DNA of 35,713 nucleotides from Desulfovibrio sp. GTDB taxonomy: Bacteria > Desulfobacterota > Desulfovibrionia > Desulfovibrionales > Desulfovibrionaceae. Below, one piece after another: positions 6,076 to 15,278 of the stretch (its first letter is position 1; the number at the start of each line of letters is the position of its first letter). The stretch is from assembly GCA_031291035.1 (NCBI GenBank), contig JAISLI010000013.1:1-35713 (forward strand), written 5' to 3'. The notes under the pieces are model-generated. The model had not been told where the DNA came from. It made no database searches and saw nothing but the letters and a program-made list of their open reading frames with translations. Both the position numbers and the translations under genes were made by a program.

Positions 6076-8901
6076 ATGAACGATTACAAAAAAACGCTGA
6101 AGCTGCCGCAGACGGATTTTCCCATGAAGGCGAATCTGGCGCGGCGCGAGCCGGAAATCATACAAAAATGGGAAACCGTCGGGGCCTATGAGGCCATGAC
6201 GGCCGCGTCCGGCGGCAAGGGCGAATATGTTCTGCACGACGGCCCCCCCTACGCCAACGGCCATATACATCTGGGCACGGCCCTCAACAAGGTGCTCAAG
6301 GACATCATCGTCAAATCCCGGAACATGCAGGGCTATGTGGCCCGGTATGTGCCGGGGTGGGACTGTCATGGCCTGCCCATTGAACACAAGGTGGAGCAGC
6401 GCCTGAAAGAGAAGAAAAAAATCCTGCCGCCCGCCATTGTGCGCCGTCTTTGCAGGGAATACGCCGCCAAATGGATTGACGTGCAGCGTGAAGAGTTCAG
6501 GCGTCTTGGCGTGCTGGGCGCGTGGGAAAGCCCTTACCGGAGCATGGACCCCGCCTATGAGGCCGCCACCGCGCGGGAACTCGCCCGTTTTGTGGAAAAA
6601 GGCAGCGTGCTGCGCGACAAAAAACCCATTTACTGGTGCTGTTCGTGCCGTACGGCGCTTGCCGAGGCGGAAGTGGAATACCGTGACCACTCCTCCCCTT
6701 CCGTCTATGTGGCCTTTCCTCTGGCGGACGCCGGGCTCGCGCGGATTTTTCCGCGGGCCGACCCCCGAAGAGCCCATGTGGTAATCTGGACGACAACTCC
6801 GTGGACGCTGCCGGACAACATGGGCGTCTGTCTGCATCCGGAATTCGGCTATGTACTGGTGGAAGCCGGCGGCAGGCAGTATCTGCTCGCCGAAGAACGC
6901 CTTGCCTCCTGCGCGCGGCTTTTTGACTGGACGGCCCCGCGCGTTCTGGGCCGTGCGGACGGCGCGCGGCTGGAGGGTCTGACGGCCAGCCACCCCTTTT
7001 ATGACAGGCAGTCGCCGCTGACCTTGGGCCTCCATGTCACTCTGGAAACGGGCACGGGCTGTGTGCACACAGCGCCGGGTCATGGCCGGGAAGACTATGA
7101 GATCGGCCTGAAATACGGGCTGGACATATATTCCCCCCTGGACGATGCGGGCTGTTTTTTGCCCTCGGTGCCTTTTTTTGCCGGCCTGAGTGTTATGGAG
7201 GCCAATCTGCCGGTTGTGGAAAAACTGGCGGAATCCGGGGCGCTGCTCTGGCGGGGCAAACTGACCCATTCCTACCCGCACTGCTGGCGGTGCAAAAATC
7301 CCGTCATTTTCCGCTCCACTACGCAGTGGTTTATCAGCATGGAGAAAAACGGCCTGAGGCGGCGCGCGCTCAAGATCATCGACAATGATGTGCGCTGGAT
7401 TCCCGCCTGGGGGAGAGAGCGCATCCACAATATGGTGGAATCCCGGCCGGACTGGTGCATCTCGCGTCAGCGGCAGTGGGGGGTGCCCATTATGGCCCTG
7501 CTGTGCGAAGACTGCGGGGAAGCCTGGAATGAGCCGGCCTGGATGCGCGGGATGGCGGACCGTTTCGCCGGGCACCCGGCCGGCTGTGATTACTGGTATG
7601 AGGCGGATATCGCCGACCTTGTGCCCAAAGGCCTTGTTTGCCCGCATTGCGGGGGAGAGCGATGGAAACGGGAAACCGACATTCTGGACGTCTGGTTCGA
7701 CTCCGGCACCAGTTTCGCGGCCGTATTGGAGCAGCGCCCGGAACTGCGCCTCCCCGCGGACATGTATCTGGAAGGTTCGGATCAGCACCGGGGCTGGTTC
7801 CATTCCTCCCTTCTGGCCTGCGCGGGCACGCGGGGCGGCGCGCCTTACAGGTCCGTGCTGACCCACGGCTATGTGGTGGACGGCAAAGGCCGCAAAATGT
7901 CCAAATCCGACGGCAATGTCATCGCCCCGCAGGAACTGATTGAAAAGTTCGGCTCCGAGATTGTGCGATTGTGGGTTTCTTCGGTGGATTACCGGGAAGA
8001 CATCCGTATTTCCGACCAGATTCTGAACCGCCTTGTGGACGCCTACCGGCGCATCCGCAACACCTGCCGCTTTATTCTGGGCAATCTCACGGACATGACC
8101 CTCCGGGATATTGTCCCTCCGGAGAAGCTCACCCCTCTGGACCGCTTTGCCCTGGACTCGGCGGCCCGCGTACACAAGATCGTGCAGGAGGCCTATACGG
8201 AATTTGAATTCCACAGGGTTTACCACAGGTTGCACAACTACTGCGTGACGGATCTCTCCGCCGTATATCTGGACATCGTCAAGGACCGCCTGTACGCCGA
8301 ACACGCGGACGGCCTTCCGCGCCGCTCGGCCCGGACAACCCTGTGGCGCATACTTTCTTTCCTGATCAGGGATATGGCTCCGGTACTCTCCTTTACGGCC
8401 GAGGAAATCTTCGGGCACATCCCCGCCTCTCTGCGCGGCGGGGAAAAAACGGTATTCGCCCTGCCTCCCCTGGTTCCCGACGATTTCATGCTGGACGCGC
8501 AAAGCCGGCAAGGCTGGGACAGCCTTCTCGCCATGCGCGGCGTGGTGACCGGGGCCATCGAGGTTCTCCGGCGGGACGGCGTTGTCGGGCACTCTCTGGA
8601 CACGCGGGTGACACTGTATGTGTCCGCACTTCTGGAGGAGAAGATCAGGGCCTTGAACACGGATTTATGCGCGTTTTGCATAGTTTCCCAGTTGCGGACC
8701 GCCCCCCTTGCCGACGCGCCCGCGACGGCTTTTGTCGATCCGGAGGTGGAGGGGGTGGCGGTTGTGGTGGAAAAAGCCCACGGGAGCAAGTGCGAACGCT
8801 GCTGGATATACAGTACGGAATTGGGCGCCGACGCGGCCCGTCCCACCCTCTGCCCGCGTTGCGCCGCCGTGCTGAAGAGCTGTGACGGAGCCGCCCGGTA
8901 A
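6076..8901 (+). CDS. ileS: Isoleucyl-tRNA synthetase
   Basis: The 941-residue protein charges tRNA-Ile in the cytoplasm. The class I signatures are clear: HIHLG at about residues 63-67 (HIGH motif, after DGPPYANG) and KMSKS at about 607-611 ([10 protein letters not shown]). The editing domain lies between, with [11 protein letters not shown] and the [17 protein letters not shown] segment. The C-terminus carries a zinc-binding finger, CERCWIYS from about residue 906 and then CPRC, typical of bacterial IleS1 of 930-945 residues. The 5' site is weak (GGGAAACC). It overlaps lspA by one base (TAATG), the same ileS-lspA linkage found in many proteobacteria. Several long antisense frames here are shadows. 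Confidence 0.98.
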   Translation: MNDYKKTLKLPQTDFPMKANLARREPEIIQKWETVGAYEAMTAASGGKGEYVLHDGPPYANGHIHLGTALNKVLKDIIVKSRNMQGYVARYVPGWDCHGLPIEHKVEQRLKEKKKILPPAIVRRLCREYAAKWIDVQREEFRRLGVLGAWESPYRSMDPAYEAATARELARFVEKGSVLRDKKPIYWCCSCRTALAEAEVEYRDHSSPSVYVAFPLADAGLARIFPRADPRRAHVVIWTTTPWTLPDNMGVCLHPEFGYVLVEAGGRQYLLAEERLASCARLFDWTAPRVLGRADGARLEGLTASHPFYDRQSPLTLGLHVTLETGTGCVHTAPGHGREDYEIGLKYGLDIYSPLDDAGCFLPSVPFFAGLSVMEANLPVVEKLAESGALLWRGKLTHSYPHCWRCKNPVIFRSTTQWFISMEKNGLRRRALKIIDNDVRWIPAWGRERIHNMVESRPDWCISRQRQWGVPIMALLCEDCGEAWNEPAWMRGMADRFAGHPAGCDYWYEADIADLVPKGLVCPHCGGERWKRETDILDVWFDSGTSFAAVLEQRPELRLPADMYLEGSDQHRGWFHSSLLACAGTRGGAPYRSVLTHGYVVDGKGRKMSKSDGNVIAPQELIEKFGSEIVRLWVSSVDYREDIRISDQILNRLVDAYRRIRNTCRFILGNLTDMTLRDIVPPEKLTPLDRFALDSAARVHKIVQEAYTEFEFHRVYHRLHNYCVTDLSAVYLDIVKDRLYAEHADGLPRRSARTTLWRILSFLIRDMAPVLSFTAEEIFGHIPASLRGGEKTVFALPPLVPDDFMLDAQSRQGWDSLLAMRGVVTGAIEVLRRDGVVGHSLDTRVTLYVSALLEEKIRALNTDLCAFCIVSQLRTAPLADAPATAFVDPEVEGVAVVVEKAHGSKCERCWIYSTELGADAARPTLCPRCAAVLKSCDGAAR

Positions 8902-9407
8902 TGCTCCGCCGCTATGCACTGCTGGGCGGCATGGCCGCTCTCGCCTTTGCGCTGGACCAGGCCAGCAAGTGGCGGATTATGGCTTCCTTGCCGGAACACC
9001 GCGCCATTACCGTAATCCCCGGATATTTTGATCTGATTAACATCCGCAATCGCGGAGCGGCCTTCGGTTTTCTGAACCGCCCGGACATTGAATGGCAATT
9101 CTGGCTTTTTCTGGCGGCAACCGTTGTGGCCGTCGGAGCCATCCTGGCCCTGGCGCGCAACGCGCGCCAGGAACCCCTGTTCTTCATGGGGCTTGGCTGT
9201 ATTTTGGGCGGCGCGCTGGGCAATCTCGCGGATCGGCTGCGTTTTCGGGCTGTGGTCGATTTTCTGGATTTTCACATCGGCGCCCTGCACTGGCCCGCTT
9301 TCAATGTGGCGGACGCGGCCATCTGCGCCGGAGCTTTCCTCGTCTGCCTCATGATGTGGCGCAAGGAGCCGGAGAAAACGGAAAAAGACGCGCGGGAACA
9401 GCTCTGA
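8901..9407 (+). CDS. lspA: Lipoprotein signal peptidase (signal peptidase II)
   Basis: The 168-residue inner-membrane aspartyl protease removes signal peptides from diacylated prolipoproteins. Four hydrophobic segments are visible, with the family motifs [25 protein letters not shown] and FNVADAAI; the last two carry the conserved catalytic aspartates. Its ATG overlaps the ileS stop. A typical full-length enzyme with a charged C-terminal tail ([10 protein letters not shown]). Its likely substrates include the lipoproteins encoded nearby. Confidence 0.97.
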   Translation: MLRRYALLGGMAALAFALDQASKWRIMASLPEHRAITVIPGYFDLINIRNRGAAFGFLNRPDIEWQFWLFLAATVVAVGAILALARNARQEPLFFMGLGCILGGALGNLADRLRFRAVVDFLDFHIGALHWPAFNVADAAICAGAFLVCLMMWRKEPEKTEKDAREQL

Positions 9408-9503
9408 GCGATGCGCGACGCGCCGACGGCGGTTTGAATTCGGTCATATTTTTACATTGCAATCAATCCTCACGCCATGTTAGCATCCGACCGGGAGGTG
9501 GTT

Positions 9504-10505
9504 ATGGAAACACATCGTTTTTTTCTCGGACTTGCCCTCTTGGGCGTTGCCGCAGTCATGAACGCCTGTGTCGCTTCCTCTTCTTCCGTGCAGAGCCGGA
9601 ATCTGGAACAGCAGGTGCAACAGCAGGACGTGCAACTGCGGCAGCTTCAGCCGGTCCAGGCCGACTTGCAGAATGAAGTCCAGACCCTGCGGGCGGAAAT
9701 CAATTCCCTCAAAGGCCAGCTTGACGACCTGCAAATCGCCGGAGGCGCGCGCGCCCTGGTGGAACGCGTAAACCGGCAGGACGCGGCCCTGCGCCAGATA
9801 GACAACAAGATGGCGTTGAATCTCGACCTTGGTCATCCGGCCGGAATTCCCGCGACACAGAATTCATCTCCAACGGGCACGCCGATGACGGGCCTTCAGG
9901 GATCTCCGGCGGGCAGTGCGTCCAGCCCGCAGGACAATCTGCCCGCTTACGGCGTCCCCGCCCTTTCGGGCGGGCAGACCGGCACGCCGACCGGAACTTT
10001 GCCCTATCAGGGGCCTGCCGCGCCACAGACGCCGAACCGGCAGGATGCCTTGCAGGACAGGGTTCCCGGCGCAAACACCTGGGGGCAACCCTCGCCGCAG
10101 CCGGCCCCCGCCGCGCCCGTCCCGCAAAAGGACTTTTCCCTGGCCCTGTTTGATTCCGGCGTCAACGCCTACAATTCCCGGAATTACACCGAGGCGCAAC
10201 GCTCTTTCAGCGATTTTCTCAAAAATTATCCTTCGCACAATCTGGTTCCCGAAGCGCAGTTCTATCTGGCGGAATGCCACTTCCAGCGCAATCAGTTCGC
10301 CGACGCGGCGCTTGCCTATGACGCGGTCATCAAAAAATATTCCTCGTCCTCTTCCGCTCCGGGCGCATACCTGAAGCAGGGCGTATGTTTCAGCAAGCTC
10401 AATCAGAAATCCGCGGCAAACGCCAGGATGCAGGAGCTCATCAAAAAATACCCGAAATCGCCGGAAGCCGCGCGCGCCAAGGCTTTTTTGCGGACAAACA
10501 AGTAG
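9504..10505 (+). CDS. CpoB/YbgF-like TPR lipoprotein (Tol-Pal associated)
   Basis: The 333-residue product starts METHRFFLGLALLGVAAV and has lipobox MNAC, so it is predicted to be lipidated at the cysteine. A coiled coil rich in Q, L and E follows (residues about 30-100, with LEQQVQQQDVQLRQLQ). A Pro/Gly/Gln/Thr-rich linker spans about 110-205, and the C-terminal 120 residues are TPR repeats (FDSGVNAYNSRNYTEAQRSF, EAQFYLAECHFQRNQFADAA). The coiled coil plus TPR is the CpoB/YbgF layout, known to coordinate peptidoglycan synthesis with outer-membrane constriction. The lipid anchor differs from the soluble E. coli protein. GGGAGGTGGTT before 9504 fixes the start; an upstream ATG at 9477 would hide the signal peptide. 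No tol or pal genes lie in the window. Confidence 0.85.
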   Translation: METHRFFLGLALLGVAAVMNACVASSSSVQSRNLEQQVQQQDVQLRQLQPVQADLQNEVQTLRAEINSLKGQLDDLQIAGGARALVERVNRQDAALRQIDNKMALNLDLGHPAGIPATQNSSPTGTPMTGLQGSPAGSASSPQDNLPAYGVPALSGGQTGTPTGTLPYQGPAAPQTPNRQDALQDRVPGANTWGQPSPQPAPAAPVPQKDFSLALFDSGVNAYNSRNYTEAQRSFSDFLKNYPSHNLVPEAQFYLAECHFQRNQFADAALAYDAVIKKYSSSSSAPGAYLKQGVCFSKLNQKSAANARMQELIKKYPKSPEAARAKAFLRTNK

Positions 10506-10599
10506 CGCGAAATTCTGTCGCCGCGGGCGGCCGCGACAACAATATCTTTCTCCGCCCGATCCCGCACGACAACCATTAACGGACGATACAGGTCAGGCC
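10506..10599 (+). other. Spacer with a hairpin, possible weak terminator
   Basis: TGTCGC and GCGACA pair around a GC-rich loop at about 10516-10538, just after the CpoB-like stop. There is no clear T run, so it may attenuate or stabilise the 3' end. Confidence 0.3.
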
Positions 10600-11244
10600 A
10601 TGCCAACACAGCCGAATGCCAAGGTTTACAAAGAACTCAACTCCACCATGCGCCAGGGACTCAAGGATATCTACCGGCAAATTTCCGCGGCGTCCGCGGC
10701 GTCCGCCGGACAGGACTGTTCCGGCCCGGCAACGGACGCCCTGTTTCACGAGGCATCGGCCCAACTCGGTGAAGTATTGAAAACCACGGAAGACGCGACC
10801 TTGTCCATCATGGAAATTGTGGAAAGGCATCTGGAGCTTCAGGCGGAGAGTGCGGCCATACTGGAGAGGATGCGCTCCGGCAGGGCAACGAAAGCCCTGA
10901 AGGAACGTCTGCGGGAAATCAATGATCTTCTCGGCCAGGATCTGACAACCCTGCTGACCGCTTTGAGTTTTCAGGATATTACGGGGCAGCGCATCAAAAA
11001 GGTGGTGGGCGCGCTGAACGAGATAGAGCGTCGCGTTGTGGAACTCTATGTTTCTTCCGGGCTTGTGATGGAAGGCGCGGAAAAAGACCCCACGCGCGAC
11101 GCCGCTTCCCTGCGCGACGAGGCGGACAGGGCTGTGGAGGATTTTCTCAACAGTCGCAAGGGCGATTCCGCTCTCAAAGGGCCGGATAAAGACGCCTGTT
11201 CCCAAAACGCCATTGACGACATGCTTTCCCAGCTCGGCCTGTAA
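10600..11244 (+). CDS. cheZ: CheZ-like protein phosphatase
   Basis: The 214-residue protein is mostly helical and carries LSFQDITGQRIKKV near residues 122-135. This is the CheZ active-site signature, in which an Asp and a Gln act on the phosphorylated receiver of CheY. The C-terminus ends IDDMLSQLGL, matching the short tail by which CheZ binds CheY. The two long helices around the motif fit the four-helix bundle of the dimer. The family sets the direction or switching of flagella by dephosphorylating CheY-P in the cytoplasm. No other chemotaxis genes are in view. The ATG at 10600 lies after a weak site. The symbol is by family and could be another CheZ-type phosphatase. Confidence 0.85.
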   Translation: MPTQPNAKVYKELNSTMRQGLKDIYRQISAASAASAGQDCSGPATDALFHEASAQLGEVLKTTEDATLSIMEIVERHLELQAESAAILERMRSGRATKALKERLREINDLLGQDLTTLLTALSFQDITGQRIKKVVGALNEIERRVVELYVSSGLVMEGAEKDPTRDAASLRDEADRAVEDFLNSRKGDSALKGPDKDACSQNAIDDMLSQLGL

Positions 11245-11378
11245 ATTCGCTTTCGCGGGCCGGGCAAGAACGCCGTTTACAAAGGCCGGCCGCGCCTTGG
11301 CCGTCGTGAACTTCACGGCTTACGACAACGGCAAGCTCCGGTCGCGACAAAAGCCGGACAAGCCTCCGGCGGCGCATC

Positions 11379-11455
11379 AAGGTATGCCCCTGTCAGTCGC
11401 TTGCGGCCTTTTTTCTTGCCCTCTACCCGTCACTCCGGAGGCCCCATGAAGACAT
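11379..11455 (+). repeat. Leader-and-start repeat, copy A
   Basis: About 77 bases, from AAGGTATGCC through the start codon at 11446 and the codons MKT, match 35420-35498 with a few substitutions and small indels. The shared block includes TTGCGGCCTTTTTTCTTGCC, a GGAGG ribosome site and GCCCCATGAAGACAT. In this copy the sequence upstream of 11379 is unrelated to copy B. Confidence 0.85.
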
Positions 11456-11784
11456 ACGGATACAATTCTGGGCACGACGCCTGTCGGCAAGATGGCGTAT
11501 CTGGCGGATATTGTGGGTTCCCGGACGATCAGGGTGACGGCTACGGCCGACAACATGACTTCCCCCGAAGAGACCTTCCGCTTCGGCGAGGGTCCGCTGT
11601 CGGTATTCGGAAAAGTGAGTCCTTCGGTTGTGACTTGGCATGATGCCTATAAATTCTTTGGTACTGGACCGAGGAGGCCTCCGACCTGGAAAACTTCGCG
11701 CGGATAGTAAACGTGACCAGCTCTACCGTCGGCGGCCAAAACATCTATTTGTTCCAGTTTGGGGTTGCCTGCCGCCGGCAGTAA
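11446..11784 (+). pseudogene. Collapsed surface-protein gene (Ig-like plus DUF1566-like end)
   Basis: After a good ribosome site the ATG opens MKTYGYN, but the sensible reading soon moves to another frame. That frame reads GTTPVGKMAYLADIVGSR and TIRVTATADNMTSPEETFRF, then GEGPLSVFGKVSPSVVTWHD; this looks like an Ig-like/adhesin domain leading into a C-terminal domain. At about 11660 the reading shifts again to YWTEEASDLENFARIVNV and ends FGVACRRQ at 11784, the typical close of a DUF1566-like domain. So the start, a late Ig-like piece and the extreme C-terminus are joined with large internal deletions and at least two frame changes. The family reading is from pattern memory. The start region is a paralogue of the exported gene at 35488. 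Confidence 0.7.
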
Positions 11785-11802
11785 CGCTTGAAACAGTTCG
11801 CT

Positions 11803-11876
11803 CCCGGCGGGCTTTGCCCGCCGGGGCGGCATTGTTCACGGGAATGCGCGCCCCGTCCGGGGACGGTTGTTCCGCA
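11803..11876. terminator. Two tandem GC hairpins after the collapsed gene
   Basis: CCCGGCGGGC (11803-11812) and GCCCGCCGGG (11816-11825) form a ten-pair stem with a three-base loop. A second small stem, CCGTC/GACGG, lies near 11857-11872 and is followed by TTGTT. They sit between the converging collapsed gene and the AsmA-like gene and could end transcription from both sides. Confidence 0.5.
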
Positions 11877-11883
11877 TTTCGCG

Positions 11884-14800
11884 TCAACGGACCAGTTTCC
11901 ACGCGCCGTGCACGACATCGCCGAGTATGTCAAATATTCCTTTGGGAATGCCTCCAAGGGTATTCAGAAGAACTTTGCCGACGCTCACGGTCGTTTTGCT
12001 GTCCTTGAAGCTGCCGTGCAGATGTACGGGGATGTCCGGCAAATTTTTCATGTTGATGACAAAATCGCAGTCCAGGACGTCGTTGTTGAAATCCGCAAGG
12101 CCGCCGCCGCGCATGACAAGATCTTTGCCGCGCAGGACAAAATCATTCCCGTGAGCCACCCCGGCCTTGATGTCGCCTGAGGCCTGGGCGGAGTCAAAAA
12201 GCGTCGCTTTTCCACCGGGTGCGCCGTTCTTGCCCAGTTTTTGATAGGAACCGTTGCGGACGACAAAACGCCAGGAGCCGTTCAGGGACCGCGACGCGGC
12301 GCTGGCGCCGGTCAGATGCCCGGACAGATTCAGCGTAATATTCATTTTTCCGCCCAAAAGCGCAGCGGTGCTGATGTCCCGGCTTGCGGCGTCAAGATTC
12401 GCGCCCTCGACGGAGAAGTCGCTTTCAAAATTCAACCCCCTGGCGAAGTTCAGAATCCCCTTGCCTCCGAGAGAACCGCCGTATAACCGGGCTGTCAACG
12501 GAGCGGCCGTCAACCGGCCGTTGTCCAGCGTCACCGGGATGTTGACGTCGCGCAGCAGAAAATGCCAGAGCTTGAGCCTGCCGAAGCGCAGTATCCCCTT
12601 GGCGCGCGCATCGCGCAGGGCACGCATATCCCACGGTTCGGCGCTGTTTTTCGGGGCGGCGCCGTTTCCTTTAAAAAACCGCTCAAAGGAGAATTCCCCG
12701 ACGGCGAGATTGAATTCAAGGGAAAGCTGATTGTGGAATGCCGCGGAAAGAGAGCCGCGCACCGGAACATCGCCTATAATGGCCTGGAGGTTGTCAAGGG
12801 TGATTTCCCGCATGTTGCCCTTTACATCAGCCTTGACGAAAAACCGGCGCAAACCGCCCGGAAGGCGTTTGCTCCCCAGGCCGGCAAGCTCCGCGGCGCG
12901 GACGGCGTCCCGGCAACGCGCCGAGATCATCCCCCTGTAGGCAAAGCTCTCTCCCTCCCTGAAAAGACGCGCGTCGCCATCCGCCTCAATCACGGAAGAA
13001 GAAAGATGTCCGTTGCTGATCGATATCAGTCCGTTATCGCTCATGCGGGAAAAATTCCCCCTGAGCTCCGCCAGGACGCCCTGCCCGTTCGCGGAAGAGG
13101 ATTGCAGGACAAGGACGCCGGGGCTGTTGTTAAAGGACGGGAACGCCCCTTCGCCGAAACGGACCATCCCGGTGAGGTCGGCGCGCAGGCTGTATCCGGC
13201 GCGGCTCAACACGGAAGACCAATGGCCGTTCAGCCCGAGGCGGCCTTTTTCAGCCTCAAACACGGAGGCCCCGGTAATGTCAAGCTCCAGTGCGAGGCTG
13301 TCGAAATTCAACGCCCCCGACTGGTTCCGGTTCTGTTCGGAAGAAATTTTTTCGGTTTTTTTTTCGGACGGGAGCGGACGCAACGCGCCCTGCCCCACTC
13401 CCACCTCCACCCTGCCGGTCAATTTTTCAAAAAATTCCCCAAGCGTACTCCCCTGGCTTTTAATATTCACCTTCGCGCGCATATGCCCCGATTGCACGGG
13501 CAAAACCCCCAGCGACCTGGACAGATCCTCCCCCCGGACATCGCGAAAATACGCGCTGACGGCGTAAGGGCGCCGCGCGCCGCCGCCGAATACGGCCTGC
13601 CCTTGCACGTTGCCTCCGTACAGGCCGGCGGCCGCCGTGAGCAGCGTGTCTTCCGGCCCGTTCTCGTCCGGCTTTCCTTCACGGATGACGACTTCGGCGT
13701 CTTCAAGAGCCAAGGGGCCATAGCCCAGAAAATGCGCGGCCAGACGTATGTCATACCCCAGGCCGGTCTCGCCGGGTCTGAGAGGCGCGCCCGGCACGGG
13801 CGTCAAAGGGCTGTGGGCGAAAAAAGGAGGGGAAGGCATGCGCCCCGCGGCTTCGGGCAGGGCTTCAAGAAGTTCCAGCCGTTCGGTCTTCAAATCCAGG
13901 GCCACTTTGGGTTCGGCCCAGCTTTTCACGTTGCCGGAGCCCGTAAAACGCGCCTCGGCCGCATGCCCGGCAATGGAAGAGACCTCCAGGCCTTTTTTAT
14001 CCATGGAAAAATTCAGGACGGCGTCAGTGACGTCGTCAAGCGCCCGCTGCAGGCCGGGAGGGAGTATGCGCCCAAAGCCGAACCAGCGGCTCAGGCTGAC
14101 GCGGAGCACCCGCACTGTGCCTTCCAGTTTGAAGGAATCTTCCGGGGCAGGGGCGCGTTGCTCCGCCGTTCCATCGCTCTCGCCGGGCTGCGCGGGCGGG
14201 GGAACGACAACTATATGAAAACCCGCTCCGGATAATGCCGGACGCGGCGCATCATCCGGAATATTCGGGGCATTGCCGGGAAGGGTCAGCACGGCGTCAA
14301 GTCTGGCCGCGTCATTGTCAAGCCGGATGACGACGTCCTCCATTGCGAGCTGATGAAACGAACTGTATGCCTGTCTGCCGCCGCCGCGCAAAAAAACATC
14401 CCCCCCCAGGAAAAAAGGCAGATACATTCCATCCCTGTAAAAACCGCCCCCCATTTTGATTTCGCACCGCCGGCTTCCGTCGCGGGCTTTGATCATGCCC
14501 GCCGTCAAATCCACGACGGAGACCAGAGGAGAATCCACATCATTTTCCACGACAATAACTTCACCGTTTTTCACAGTCAGTTTGATGTCGTCCGGCCCCT
14601 CGCCACTGTCCTCCGAATCCGGGCCAAAAAGCATGCCGATGTCCGACGGCATGGCGGCGGAGTTGCCGGCCCGCAGAACGGGATTCGTCAATTCGAGGGA
14701 ATCCGGAATGAACGCGCCCCGCAGCGCCCCCATCAGATTCGGGCGCAGCCTTATCTCCTTTGCGGAAAAATGCCAGCCGTCGCCTTCAAGGGAAAAATCG

Positions 14801-15009
14801 CCCGCGACCAGCGCGGGCGCCGGCCAAAAGGACACGTCCACGCGCGGCAGTTGAACCGACAGGTGGGTTCCGTATGCCAGCCTGTCGACATACCCCTGGG
14901 CTATGGCCGCCAAGTGATTCCGCAGATAAAAAAAGGCGAGGAGCGCGGCAAGAAACAAAGCCGGCACGGCGTACAGCAGAACACGAAATTTGCGGGACTC
15001 AGCCGGCAT
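11884..15009 (-). CDS. AsmA-like / YhdP-type envelope protein
   Basis: The product is about 1041 residues. After a short basic start a single membrane segment (LLYAVPALFLAALLAFFYL) leads into a long periplasmic part made of repeated beta-strand blocks, such as VDVSFWPAPALVAGDFSLEG, LEGTVRVLRVSLSRWFGFG and LNLSGHLTGASAASRSLNGS. The end, NLPDIPVHLHGSFKDSKTTV followed by GGIPKGIFDILGD, is the AsmA C-terminal pattern. Large AsmA-like proteins are thought to form bridges that carry phospholipids to the outer membrane; this role is inferred. The start is uncertain: ATG at 15009 has GGGAG 14 bases upstream, ATG at 15030 and a longer frame to 15162 are alternatives. The long plus-strand frame across 12562-14235 is a shadow. 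Confidence 0.85.
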   Translation of the reverse strand: MPAESRKFRVLLYAVPALFLAALLAFFYLRNHLAAIAQGYVDRLAYGTHLSVQLPRVDVSFWPAPALVAGDFSLEGDGWHFSAKEIRLRPNLMGALRGAFIPDSLELTNPVLRAGNSAAMPSDIGMLFGPDSEDSGEGPDDIKLTVKNGEVIVVENDVDSPLVSVVDLTAGMIKARDGSRRCEIKMGGGFYRDGMYLPFFLGGDVFLRGGGRQAYSSFHQLAMEDVVIRLDNDAARLDAVLTLPGNAPNIPDDAPRPALSGAGFHIVVVPPPAQPGESDGTAEQRAPAPEDSFKLEGTVRVLRVSLSRWFGFGRILPPGLQRALDDVTDAVLNFSMDKKGLEVSSIAGHAAEARFTGSGNVKSWAEPKVALDLKTERLELLEALPEAAGRMPSPPFFAHSPLTPVPGAPLRPGETGLGYDIRLAAHFLGYGPLALEDAEVVIREGKPDENGPEDTLLTAAAGLYGGNVQGQAVFGGGARRPYAVSAYFRDVRGEDLSRSLGVLPVQSGHMRAKVNIKSQGSTLGEFFEKLTGRVEVGVGQGALRPLPSEKKTEKISSEQNRNQSGALNFDSLALELDITGASVFEAEKGRLGLNGHWSSVLSRAGYSLRADLTGMVRFGEGAFPSFNNSPGVLVLQSSSANGQGVLAELRGNFSRMSDNGLISISNGHLSSSVIEADGDARLFREGESFAYRGMISARCRDAVRAAELAGLGSKRLPGGLRRFFVKADVKGNMREITLDNLQAIIGDVPVRGSLSAAFHNQLSLEFNLAVGEFSFERFFKGNGAAPKNSAEPWDMRALRDARAKGILRFGRLKLWHFLLRDVNIPVTLDNGRLTAAPLTARLYGGSLGGKGILNFARGLNFESDFSVEGANLDAASRDISTAALLGGKMNITLNLSGHLTGASAASRSLNGSWRFVVRNGSYQKLGKNGAPGGKATLFDSAQASGDIKAGVAHGNDFVLRGKDLVMRGGGLADFNNDVLDCDFVINMKNLPDIPVHLHGSFKDSKTTVSVGKVLLNTLGGIPKGIFDILGDVVHGAWKLVR

Positions 15010-15278
15010 GATTCGCGCTTTGACTCCCATGTCTGTAAACGTGTTGCATACCTTGCAATCGGCGTTGCGGACGAACACCCGGCGAAGCCCGCGCGGCGGC
15101 GTCACATTCCCCGCAACAGCGGGCAAAGCCGGACTCCTCTTTGTGCTTGAGGATTCGCGCAAGATACTTTACAATTCCTGCATTGCCCTGTTTTTATCCC
15201 AAACAGGTACAGTATGCAATAAATTATCCGGTGTTCCGCTTTTCCGGTTTTTAAGCGCCACACGCGGGCAAGGCAGCC

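Noticed and set aside
6061..8592. 843-residue open frame antisense to ileS
   Set aside because: It is a shadow of high GC content at third positions. There is no recognisable domain, and the plus strand is an unmistakable IleS.
12562..14235. 557-residue plus-strand frame inside the AsmA-like gene
   Set aside because: Composition is rich in Arg, Gly and Pro with no motif or ribosome site. The minus frame shows repeated AsmA-type beta blocks.
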